Position numbers and translations under genes: made by a program. From NCBI GenBank assembly GCA_021464415.1, contig JAKCWG010000139.1, forward strand, positions 1 through 64,000: DNA of 64,000 nt, given 5' to 3'. This document shows positions 1 to 10,366 of the stretch, in pieces. How positions within the stretch are numbered: position 1 is the first letter of the stretch; each line of letters opens with the position of its first letter. The DNA comes from Lonicera japonica (lineage: Eukaryota; Streptophyta; Magnoliopsida; Dipsacales; Caprifoliaceae). Under the pieces are notes generated by a model. That model was not told where the DNA came from. It saw only the letters and a program-made list of their open reading frames with translations, and did not search any database.

Positions 1-1405
1 TAATGAGGAGCAAACTCAAAAATCCCAAAAGAAATATACTACTATGTAAAAGAACAGCCATGACAAATAACATAGCCATTACAGGAAGATCATTACTTTG
101 TCTTCCTTGAGGAAATAATTCTCACACTCTCCCCCTCCACATTAAGCATCCAATATTCCTTTCTGGGTCTTTTTGGAACATAATCAATGTACCAATCACC
201 ATCGTTATATTCTTCACAATTGATTATGTTGAAATTAATTCATCGTTAGAACAATGCGTAAGTCAATCATGGAATCTCAATTAGAACTGAGGGAGTAATT
301 ACACTCTGGAATTGCAAAAGGGCTAAAAATAACTTGGTCGTAGCACAATTGAAAAAAAATGCAAATTCTTGCTAAAGACAGCACAATGCAAAAATTGGTA
401 TTAGTCAGGAAATTATTTTGGTTGCCAGTGTGCATATATATATAAGCTTTAATCGTATGTGTGTATATATATTCCTGTATGTGCGTTTGTCTAAATATGC
501 AAATATGTTCATATGTATATATATACATGATAATGTAAAGTTCAGTAACTACAACTGGTGACCATAGACTGTGAAACACAAAGAAAAGAGTACATAGCTC
601 AAAAAGATGGTCAATCAATGCCACACACCTATGAAGCACGGATTATTTTGAATGGTCGACGAATCCATCCGGGTGTGAATTTGGTGCAGGTGCATCCCCG
701 ATTCAGCACCATTTTGCACCCAAGGAGAATCGGGCTCAATTATTTAATTTTAATTTCCAATTCGGTAAGGATTCTTCAGGGATTTGTTTGGGACTCAGGA
801 GGGATCCGAGAAGAGTCAATTTCCCTTTTTTTAAAAATTTAAATTGACCTTTTATAATAAAAATGAGATTTGACTCTTCTATTTTTTTTAAAGAATGGTT
901 TTAAATATGTATATATACAAGATCTGGCCCCACAAAATGTTTCACTTTAATTTGAAATCCCAAAGCTTCCTATATCAGTAACAACCTTCCAGACTAAATA
1001 GGCAAACACGATTGTAATACCCCATGTCCCATTTCTATGTTAATCCTCCTCTTAAGCTCAATTAAGGCTTCATGTTTGCTTTGGGTGGTGGATTTTGGTT
1101 CCACACCCTTCTTAGTTGACGACACTTCCAACATGTCATGTTAGCTGTTATACATCTCCATGAGTAGCTGTGGTGGCAATCAGGCGGTTAGTTTGGATTT
1201 AGAGATGCTAATTGTGAAATTAGTGTTCCTCGTCAATATGGCATGGTAGCCATCTTCGTAAGGCCGTACCTCTTCCGCCTTCTCCCCAAACAACACCTTG
1301 TACGAGTCATGGTTAGGTATTCTCCCATTTCGTAGGTTCCTAGTTGAGCTCGAGTCGAGAGTCGGGTATTTGGTGGCTCAGAACCACCATTTGGAATAGA
1401 GCTAC
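1..1405. other. Non-coding, AT-rich stretch
   Basis: No gene can be supported here. The stretch holds short TA/TG-rich runs around 435-535 and open frames of at most about 120 codons with no recognisable domain. The last 200 bases are less AT-rich but also show no protein family. It could be a large intron or the 3' flank of the MOC1-like gene, whose last visible exon is at 17385-17511 on the minus strand. Confidence 0.6.
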
Positions 1406-2138
1406 TGATACGACCCACGGTGATATCGCACGAAACCCGCAAACACAATGAATTGGTTGTGCGAACCTCGACATAGATACACACGAAAATCGTAGCAAAT
1501 TAATGAATTGGACCGTTTTTACAATTAGATTTGAATGGCACCGCAACCCGTTGCTTATAAAAAAGCAAGAACCTTGGTACATAAGGCTTGATGGATTGAT
1601 GGACACCGCGACTCAACATCTATAGAGAGATGCGAACCTTGGTATACGCGAATGACACCACAATTGATGATGATGATGAATCAATTGATAAGTCGAATGA
1701 ACATTACGGACAAACCGAATTTGTTCAACGTGTTCTAAAAGAACAAAAGAGAAAAGCTCTCACAATTTGATTAATTTATAGCTCTCTCTAATTAAAACAA
1801 TAAAATCATCCCCTTTAAATGGGGTGTAGAAAATAATTACTAATCCTAACACAATAAGAAAAGTAAAACAATCCTAATTGACTAAATATTCCTAATTAAA
1901 TATCCTATTTGACTAAGGAGATATTCCTAAAACAATTCTAATTGAATAAGGAAAACATTCCTAATCCTAATTGAATAATAAAATAATAAACAAGTCCTAT
2001 AATTTAAAAATAATTAAAATACGATCTTCTTTGAATTTTCTTGCACGAGCTTTTGTAATCGGACCGATGAAAACTTGATTTGAGCCTATGTACGCTTCAA
2101 TCTACGTGCTTGATTATGTGCTAGCCTTGTCCGCATCA
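1406..2138 (-). repeat. 3' LTR of the family A element
   Basis: This is the 3' LTR in minus-strand orientation, TG...CA bounded. It contains a TATTTAAA-like promoter element on the minus strand near 1815 and runs of short TCCTAATT/AATAAGGAAA motifs. It matches 2537-3264 over its full length with scattered differences, so the insertion is not recent. Confidence 0.85.
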
Positions 2139-2536
2139 TTCCCTTCCTCTTGAGAAGGATTTGTCCTCAAATCCGTGTGATGTTGTTGCCCCATACCAAT
2201 AGATATCTTTAGGAGATTCATGCATACTAGGTTTTCACGAAATTTATTTTGACTTTGTCGTAAATCAATCATAACTTTTGATCGCACCGTTGGATCGGGC
2301 TGAATTTTGGATATGTTGTTTAGAACACAAGGTTACTATCATTGCGCGGAAAATAAGAGCGATTAGAGGTCATTTTGGTATGAAAATTGATATTTTTGCA
2401 GGCCAGCGGGATTTCGGAAAAAAAATTCTGATCGTATCCCTTTCTTTTTTTTAAATTGAATTGAAACTCTAACAAGAAACAAAAAATTAAAAACAGATAG
2501 ATAAACCTAAAAGTAGAAGTTACCTCTGATACCAAC

Positions 2537-3264
2537 TGATACGACCCACGGTAATATCGCACGAAACCCGCAAACACAATGAATTGGTTGTGCGAACCTC
2601 GACACAGATACACACGAAAACCATAGCAAATTAATGAATTGGACCGTTTCTACAATTAGATTTGAATGGCACCGCGACCCGTTGCTTATAAAAAAGCAAG
2701 AACCTTTGTATATAAGGATAGATGGATTGATAGACACCGCGACTCAACATCTATAGAGAAATGCGAACCTTGGTATACGCGAATGACGCCACAATTGATG
2801 ATGATGAATTAATTGATAAGTCAAATGAACATTACGGATAAACCGGATTTGTTCAACATGTTCTAAAAGAACAAAAGAGAAAAGCTTTCACAATTTTATT
2901 AATTTATAGCTCTCTAATTAAAACAATACAATCATCCCCTTTAAATAGGGTGTAGAAAATAATTACTAATCTTAACACAATAAGGAAAGTAAAACAATCA
3001 TAATTGACTAAATATTCCTAATTGAATATCCTATTTGACTAAGAAAATATTCCTAAAACAATTCTAATTGAATAAGGAAAACATTCCTAATCCTAATTGA
3101 ATAATAAAATAATAAACAAGTCCTATAATTTAAAAATAATTAAAATACGATCTTCTTTGAATTTTCTTGCACGAGCTCTTGTAATCGGACCGATGAAAAC
3201 TTGATTTGGGCCTACGTACGCTTCAATCCACGTGCTTAATTATGTGCTAGCCTTGTCCGCATCA
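2537..3264 (-). repeat. 5' LTR of the family A element
   Basis: This is the 5' LTR in minus-strand orientation. The primer-binding sequence abuts it directly at 2524-2536, which fixes the orientation. Confidence 0.85.
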
Positions 3265-4854
3265 GCTGCTGTCAGGTGTCTGCATACCGGTATGATTGGT
3301 TGGGTTCTACACTGGTATGCGTATGGGAGGTCAATGGAGTCAGAGGATAGAGATCCCGAGAGTGAGCAAATCCTTCCAGATGCAGGGGAGGTTTACCAGT
3401 ACGCCCAATTAAGGACCATACAGGTACGCTAGCTTGTAATATGGCAGGTTTGACCCGATTTGACCATTTTAACCAGATTTCTTCGTCTCTTAACACCCAA
3501 ATCACACCTATTTCGACATAGACTCCTTCTAGACACATCTGAGAGTGTGAGGGCTGGCTTGTAGAATAATTTGAGAGGGAAATTAGAGTTTCTTCACCAC
3601 TCACCAATATGAAACCCTAGTTTTCTAGTCACCACTATGAAACCTAATTTTCTTGTCACCACTATGGAAACCCTATTTCTTGTCACCACTCACCAATATG
3701 AAACCCTAAATTTCTTATCACCACCATGGAACCCTAGAATTTTACTTGTCAAATTTGCAAGTATTTTATCTCCTTATCTTTGTCTTTTGTTTGAAACTTG
3801 TAATGGATTGTTATTTTCCAAATCTTATTATTCTATTGCTTTTTATTTACTTCCTATTTCGTTGTGACTATAGGTAATTCTCAAACATGCAATCTAATTT
3901 ATTAATGTAATTTATATTATTATTTTATTACCTCTTACACCTGTATCCTATTTTTTTGAAAATTTCCAAATCGCCTCACGCAAATCATGTCACACTCAAA
4001 TCCAACACTCGTGTCAACGCTTCATAGCCACACACTACCGTTGTCTAGGTCATTCGGCAAATAATAGCAAAAACAATTCACAAGTTCTGGTCACTTGTTA
4101 GCAAGCATGTGCAAAATTATGCACTTGGAGGATTTGGAACAAGTATGTACAGTTATTACATAGTCAAAATACTAAAGATCTTATGCGCACTAAACCGTTT
4201 TAGGCCACATCTTGTGACCTTCCTCCACGACTGTTGCCAAAATAATTGAAGTGACCTCATAAAAGTGCCACAACTTCTATGTACTGTTGAGTTTAGAGGC
4301 CCTAATTATTGCAACGTCCTTATCGTTTTGTGTTAAATATAGATTTGAGATCTTTTTAATGAGGCAATCTCTTTGATCGATAAAATTTATCAAGGACACC
4401 AGTAGTTAGACCCCTGGCTTGATCTATATTATTGTGATATATTCTTTCTTTTGAATATACATGAAATACAAGACAGGTGTTTAAATAAAATAATGAATTC
4501 CAACAAATACCTTCGAGAAATGTTTTTGTGAATAAATGTAGATAAGTGCTATCAGGAGTGATCTACAATTCGAGGTGCACATGGGTTGATTTGGTTCTGT
4601 TTCATGTCCAACACCAAAATAAATAAGGAGGAAGGTCGCTTCAGTTGTTTCTATACCAAAAACAAACCAACCAATCGGAAATCTATCAGAGTGGTCGCTA
4701 CTCAGTTTGAGTCCCAAGTCAACCTAGAATGAAAACCAAACCTTTCAGTTCCTTGATGTATTAAACCAAAACCAAAACCAAAACCAAAACACCATCGAAA
4801 ACAAAAATAAACGAATTTAACCATGATGGTAGCCTGGTAGGGTTTGGTTCAGGG
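3265..4854. other. Non-coding stretch with short tandem repeats
   Basis: No gene is supported. An imperfect tandem repeat of units like CACCACTATGAAACCCTA occupies about 3596-3735, and a (CCAAAA)n run lies at about 4766-4795. The small open frames show no known domain. Confidence 0.55.
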
Positions 4855-6263
4855 CTATGAAGCATGGACGCAACACGCATTTCAACATGACGCGCGACAC
4901 GCAATACACAAATTTTCCAAAATGTAGGACACGACACGTGGGGGAGACACGTTCTTAATTAATTATATATATAATAAACATTATAAATATTTAGGAATTA
5001 AATAAATATTATCAATTTTTTTAGTTTAAGTGTAAAAGTGTTAAATAAAAATAACTTAGGGGTCTATTGTAGTTTAAGGGGTCAAAATAAAAAATATAAT
5101 AATTTAAGGGATCAAAATTCATATTTTATTTAAGTTTTCAATTAATTTGAGGAGAATGTTGACCATTTAACACTCCCACCGGGATAAAAGTCTTTCAAAA
5201 TGCTTTGGTTACAAAACCCTAGCTTTCATCTCCTCAGCCACCAACCTTCGTTTTCTTCTCCTTAGCCATTCACTGCAGCCTTCGTCTTCCTCACCTTCAC
5301 CCTCATTCTCCACTCTGCATCTCATTTGCTGCTCCACACAATTAACAACAATAGTATGCATATATTTCCCCCCTCTCGATCTATTGAAGATGTGATGTGC
5401 TTAGAGAGAGACGGAGATAAAGATAGAGAGAGAGTAGCATACCTTTTATTGGATGCCGGAGAAAAGTCGTCAAGTCATGGACGGGAAGTACGGGCTGAGA
5501 AGTCATCAATGGCTGCGTGTTGGGGCTAGGGTTTTGTTTCGATGGTGGCTGGGGAATGGTTTTACGGGAAAGAGAAAAGATTATTAGGTTTGTTTTATAA
5601 TTATTTGAATTTATATATTTTTAGTTATTGATAATTTGACCCCCTTTTACGTGACCTTCACGTGTCCCCAGTAGGGGTGTGCACGGTTCGGTTAACCGGC
5701 AACCGAACCGACCAAGTAGGTTTTTCAAAATTAGGAACCGAGACAAAACCAAAAAGGGAAGAAACCGATCAGTTTCAATTCCGTTTCGGTTTTAGCATAA
5801 GAGGATTTTTGATGAAGAATTTTTAAAATGTAATAGAGATGAAGAATTTTTAAAATGTAATAGACTCAAGAAAAAAAATAGGAGGAAATAACAAAAGGGG
5901 TGGTATGTAAATAAAAACCTAGAGTTCTTCCATGTAATTTATATACCTCAGTTCAGTTCAGTTTTTGGCCGGTATTCTTGACCGAGAACCGCCAACCGAA
6001 CCGATGGCAGTCGGTTCTTTAAGCAACAAACCAAAAATGAACCGCAAATTAACAAAACCGTCGTTTCAGTCCGGTTTGGGCCCGTTTTTCGGTTTTTCGG
6101 TTATTTTGCACACCCCTAGTCCCCAGCGTGTCCGTGAAAAAAAAATAATAAACAATGGGGCACTCTCTGACACGCATGTCCCTCACGTGTCGGAGTGTGT
6201 CGAGGCGTGTCGGAAACATGTCGAGCAGGATACGTGCCCTCTGAGAGTGTCCGTGCATCATAG
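4855..6263. mobile_element. Non-autonomous TIR DNA transposon, 8-bp TSD (hAT- or Mutator-like)
   Basis: The ends are inverted repeats: CTATGAAGCATGGAC at the left and CTATGATGCACGGAC when the right end is read on the other strand. They are followed by subterminal tracts rich in CACG/GACACG. The flanks are GTTCAGGG (4847-4854) and GTTCAAGG (6264-6271), an 8-bp duplication with one mismatch. No transposase is visible. The centre (about 5220-5580) is richer in C and G and resembles 5' UTR or early coding DNA, so capture of host sequence is possible but unproven. A smaller MITE sits inside it. Confidence 0.75.
5672..6118. mobile_element. hAT-type MITE nested in the TIR element
   Basis: The inverted ends TAGGGGTGTGCA are flanked by a perfect 8-bp duplication GTCCCCAG at 5664-5671 and 6119-6126. 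The subterminal regions repeat CGGTTCGGTT-like and ACCGAACCG-like motifs on both sides. The 447-bp element has no coding capacity. TIR type and TSD length fit hAT MITEs. Confidence 0.88.
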
Positions 6264-6499
6264 GTTCAAGGTGACGTGTTCAGTTCTAATGGACACCCCA
6301 CTAAATACTCTGCAGTTTTGCACAATCATGGCACAAGAAATAAGCAAAGTGCCTAAATCACTTACAAGGAAAGCAAGTGAAGGAGACAATGTACGCTGCA
6401 GTAAAGAATGGAAAAAAAATGATAAAATGAATAGCGGAATGAAATTATCCGTTCATGTGTCTAGGCTTGTTTATTTTGGATCACTACCCCTGTATACAC

Positions 6500-7102
6500 C
6501 AGTGTTCTAAAAATCGGGATTTTTTGCCGATAAATCGGCCAAAAATCGGAAATCGGGAGTTATCCGATCGGATTTCCATAAATCGGTTCTCAAAAATCAG
6601 TTGTCTCCAAAATCGGGTGAAAATCGGGAAAAATCGGCACAAATCGGAGAAAATCGGCAAAAATCGGATAAAATCGGGGAGTTAATGACAATTAAAAAAC
6701 AAAACAAAACTTAATAAAATGATGTTGTTTTGGAGGGCTTTTTTTCCCCCTTACACTTTGTACATATTACATAACAAAAAATGCCCTAACTCACAAATCA
6801 CAAACACGTGCTTAATTTAGTTTAAACTTGTTAGTTGTTACTTGTGCTTTGTGTTGACTCAACATATTATTTGTAGCCTTGTGAGTATGGACTTGTTTTT
6901 TTATTTTTTTTTATGGGAAATTGATGTTATTTTGGAAATTATTTGTGGTCTTGTGGGAATGAAAATGTTATTATATTATTTAATTCCCGATTTTTCAAAT
7001 TATGGTTTTTCCGATTAATCCCCGATTTTTTCCCGATTTCTCCAAAAATCCCCAATCCCCACCTTGCCGATCTAGGTCCGATTTACGATTTTTAGAACAT
7101 TG
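6500..7102. mobile_element. hAT-type MITE with reiterated AAATCGG motif
   Basis: The inverted ends CA(G/A)TGTTCTAAAAATCG are flanked by a perfect 8-bp duplication GTATACAC at 6492-6499 and 7103-7110. The left subterminal 180 bp is built almost entirely of AAAATCGG variants spaced 8-14 bp apart, and the right one carries the complementary CCGATTTTT form. There is no ORF of interest. The single-copy sequence between this MITE and the LINE at 7344 shows no gene. Confidence 0.88.
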
Positions 7103-8062
7103 GTATACACAATTTCAGTATTTCACATATGCATAAGTCGTGTGCTTGGCTGATTTTATCCCTTGCATCAAAGATAGTTTTTGACATTAATGCACTCGTA
7201 TGTGATTGTGACCTGTTCCTTCATAAAAATAATAACCGGTTCCCAGTTTCCCACCGATATCATGGATACGGATATGGATATTTGATATGATAACGCATCG
7301 ACACAGGGATACAACCAATCTTTGTATACAGTAATGGGAAAGGAATATCCGAATGGGTCTAATACTTGTTGATCGCCAACCTTTCCCCCTCCGTAGGGTA
7401 TATGTGCTTTGCACTTTACATAACCGAATTTCAAACTTCAAGTAGGTTTGGGATTGACATGTTATGTTTGGCTAAGATTGAAAATATGGTTGGATGAATT
7501 GTGTAGTGAATTAAATGAACATGTATTGCACTGAATTTTATGGTTCACAATAGGGTTCATACAATAGCGATGGAGGGTCGTACGTGCTTCTCTTCCTCCA
7601 ATCCAACATTCATAACCACCGTCTACCACTACCTACACCACCATCCCTAATTTACAAACCAATTACAATCACCAATCCTAACATCGACCAGCATCCACCA
7701 TTCCTTACAGCCAGAACCACCTGAATACAACGACCTTCCCAGCGACCTAGGGTTTCTTGAGTGTGAGTTCAGTTCACCCCCTCTAGGCATTAGTTTGTAG
7801 TCACCTCCGGCATAGGAAGACTCCCTGCCTGCCGATCGGCCACCGACCTGAGTCCGGTGGTTAGAAACCCTGCGCGTGGGCCTCACGCGCCACCACATCT
7901 TCCGCCTCCGTTCGAGTTCCAGAAGCTGCACCTAGGTCTTCTCATCACATATCTGTTGTGTGCTTGGGTTGTTACTTTTGTTTTGGACTGTCTTTTGTAC
8001 GCCTACTAATCGGTTGATGTTTGTTCTTGTGGGGGGAGGTCTGTGTAAGATTGATAAGCAGA

Positions 8063-10366
8063 ATGGGTGAGATTTACAGCAATAGATCAAGGGAGTTTAG
8101 ATTCGAACACAAAAGGTTTTCGTTTGAGGTAGACAATGGAGGTTCCATGGGCATCATTACAGAAACAAATCGTCAGAGGTCATACACAATTAGAATCGAC
8201 TTTGGTGGTATGTTCTGGCTTATGGAAGGGTTGTATTCGGTTGCAAGAGGCTCCGGTTGGAGTAAGTTCTTTCAAAAATATCAAGCATATTACGGATTAT
8301 TCGTCATGGAAAAATACTCAAACAAGAATGGAAGCTTCTTCAGATTGCTGGAATTGCAAAGGGGTATGGTATCAAATACTATTATTTTTCCAACTGGTAA
8401 CAGAGGTGAGGGTTGGAGGGGTGTGGCCGATAGATTGAAGCAGATGATGTTTTCCCCTACTCCATATCCCAAACATGTTCCAGTCAAGAACGCACGAGTG
8501 CAAGTTTTAAATGATAATATGAGTGGTAGAGGAGGGAATAAACTACACCGTTCATATGCTGAGGCTTTGAAATATGAAAGATCATACAAGTATCCTCCTC
8601 AGGTTAAACACAATGTGGGTGATGATGCTGTGGTGGAGTGGAGTAAAGTCGTGGTTTGTACAAGAGAATCAATTTGGGATTCATGGCATGGTATTCAAAG
8701 GGCCATGAATAAATTCTACAGAACCAGATTTGTGCTGAGACCTTTTCAGGCAGATAAAGCCCTGTTTGTTTGTAATGACGAGAAGTCGGCAGAATTTTTT
8801 GGGAGCAGATCATTACTTTTTTTGGAAGGTCCATATGCTGTCAGATTACAGAGATGGAATGACAGGGAGGTATATCAAAACTACAAGATTACATGCACTA
8901 GCGGTTGGATTACGGTTGAAGGTCTTCCAATTAACTTATGGAAAAACAGCAAATTCGAAGCAATTGGAAAGAGGTGTGGAGGTCTTATTGACATTGGTGT
9001 TAAAACCTCAAAATTACATAAACTTTTCTTAGCGCGTATCAAAGTCAAAGGACGCGCGTCGGGTTTCATTCCGGCGAGTTTGAGGATTAATACTAGTTCG
9101 GAATCTTTTTTGGTAAGGTTAAGAGCAATCTCCAAACTTCGTTGGGATAGAGTCCCTGCCGAAGATCCCTCACCAACCAATATGTTTGCCGAGGAGGATA
9201 TAGTGGTAGTGGATACAAAGAATAATGAGGATGACATTCTAACTAGTTTTGGCAAGGTTGAGGGTGGAAATCATGGTGTGAAGGCAGAAACTGAACCAGA
9301 ACAGATGAAGCCTGGTAAAGCGTTATCAGAAGGACATGAAGGTAATTGGCTGGGTCGGATAAGGGCGAAAAAAATAGAGGATTTCAAAGTTTGGGAAATT
9401 AAAAGAAGAAAAACAATAATGCAGCCAAGATCGAGGTGTATTACTGGCAGCTGTTTTCTCAAATGTGAGAATGATGATATCGAATCGGTGAAATCTTTTT
9501 GTGATAAAGAGGGTCAGAATAACTTCAGCGACAGTGAGAGTGAAATCAGGAAAACACCAAAAGAAGGAACCAAGGTGAGGAACAACAGGGACTCTGCAGA
9601 AAGTGGAGAGCTGAAGGATAAAAGATTCGGGCAAATTTACACGAGGAGGAGCAATAAAAAGTTGATACGAGAGATCGAAGATACAACAGAAATTCCCAAA
9701 TGTTTCGAACAAGCAATAGATGAATTTTTTGGGACAGAAGCTGAGAACTTGGGTAACATAATATCAGATTTTTCAGAAAATGAAAGTCAGCAAGATGAAG
9801 ACCGAGAGTCCTCGTCGTCGGAGGTAATAAAAGAATCAAATGAAGTAGAAGCAGTTTGCGAGGTGGGGAATTTTTTTGACATGTATGAGGTTGACTCTAT
9901 TGCCAATCAAGATCAGGTACATACTCAACCAAGCACTAATTTTGTGGATAACCTTTCACATAATTGCCCTGTTTCAACTCATCATATCGTTCATAGCCCC
10001 AAAAAATCCTCTTCTGTTTCATTCCCGAGTTCGTCTTCTTTCGTTCCAAATTCTGGGGAATATGGGGAGGGTAAAGATCATACTTCAATTTGTTTGCAAG
10101 AAAAGAATGAAAGTTCAGACCATGAAAAATTAATGTCTAATGGGGAGTGTAAGAAGTCCTATGAAAATAACAAAGGAATAACTCAAAGTGGCAATGATGC
10201 TTCTGGGATTGGAAATCACAAGGGTCTTTTGGTAAAAGGGGAAGGACACAACCGTATTGTTGAATTGGAGGAGGAAATCAATGAAATTTTGGAAAAATTG
10301 TCTTTGAAACTAGTTCCAATAACAAATGAGGATAACACGGGGGGGATTAATATAGTTTCTAGATGA
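8063..10366 (+). CDS. LINE ORF1 protein (DUF4283-like, probable RNA-binding)
   Basis: The 767-residue ORF1 product is intact. I chose the ATG at 8063 because the open frame upstream begins only with TTG codons. The N-terminal part (about residues 15-130) matches the first ORF of the second LINE in this window. Residues of about 190-360 look like the DUF4283-type region of plant L1 ORF1 proteins, with motifs such as GWITVEGLPINLW and GKRCGGLIDIG. The C-terminal 400 residues are acidic, low in complexity and rich in Ser, Glu and Asp. No CCHC zinc knuckle is seen. The stop codon overlaps the ORF2 start in an ATGA arrangement, which suggests ORF2 translation by termination-reinitiation. ORF1 proteins normally coat the LINE RNA; that role is inferred from the family. 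Confidence 0.8.
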   Translation: MGEIYSNRSREFRFEHKRFSFEVDNGGSMGIITETNRQRSYTIRIDFGGMFWLMEGLYSVARGSGWSKFFQKYQAYYGLFVMEKYSNKNGSFFRLLELQRGMVSNTIIFPTGNRGEGWRGVADRLKQMMFSPTPYPKHVPVKNARVQVLNDNMSGRGGNKLHRSYAEALKYERSYKYPPQVKHNVGDDAVVEWSKVVVCTRESIWDSWHGIQRAMNKFYRTRFVLRPFQADKALFVCNDEKSAEFFGSRSLLFLEGPYAVRLQRWNDREVYQNYKITCTSGWITVEGLPINLWKNSKFEAIGKRCGGLIDIGVKTSKLHKLFLARIKVKGRASGFIPASLRINTSSESFLVRLRAISKLRWDRVPAEDPSPTNMFAEEDIVVVDTKNNEDDILTSFGKVEGGNHGVKAETEPEQMKPGKALSEGHEGNWLGRIRAKKIEDFKVWEIKRRKTIMQPRSRCITGSCFLKCENDDIESVKSFCDKEGQNNFSDSESEIRKTPKEGTKVRNNRDSAESGELKDKRFGQIYTRRSNKKLIREIEDTTEIPKCFEQAIDEFFGTEAENLGNIISDFSENESQQDEDRESSSSEVIKESNEVEAVCEVGNFFDMYEVDSIANQDQVHTQPSTNFVDNLSHNCPVSTHHIVHSPKKSSSVSFPSSSSFVPNSGEYGEGKDHTSICLQEKNESSDHEKLMSNGECKKSYENNKGITQSGNDASGIGNHKGLLVKGEGHNRIVELEEEINEILEKLSLKLVPITNEDNTGGINIVSR

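Larger units (their letters stand above)
1406..3264 (-). mobile_element. Non-autonomous LTR retrotransposon (family A), no coding region
   Basis: Two similar LTRs of about 730 bp (1406-2138 and 2537-3264) start TGAT and end ATCA and flank only 398 bp. Next to the right LTR the minus strand reads TTGGTATCAGAGG, a primer site of the initiator-Met tRNA type, so the element runs on the minus strand and the right LTR is the 5' LTR. Next to the left LTR is a relic coding end of the kind DLRTNPSQEEGND, typical of Ty3/gypsy polyproteins just before the 3' LTR. Gag, protease, RT and integrase are absent. The flanking pentamers are GCTAC (1401-1405) and GCTGC (3265-3269), a likely TSD with one mismatch. 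A solo LTR of the family is at 46088-46814 and a diverged relative at 56967-57557. It would need proteins from another element to move. Confidence 0.85.

Noticed and set aside
3232..3432. 66-codon plus-strand frame across the LTR border
   Set aside because: It begins in the family A LTR and extends into non-coding flank; no domain.
5965..6510. 181-codon plus-strand open frame
   Set aside because: It starts inside the hAT MITE, runs through the end of the outer TIR element and ends at the next MITE. It shows no domain and is explained by chance in repeat DNA.
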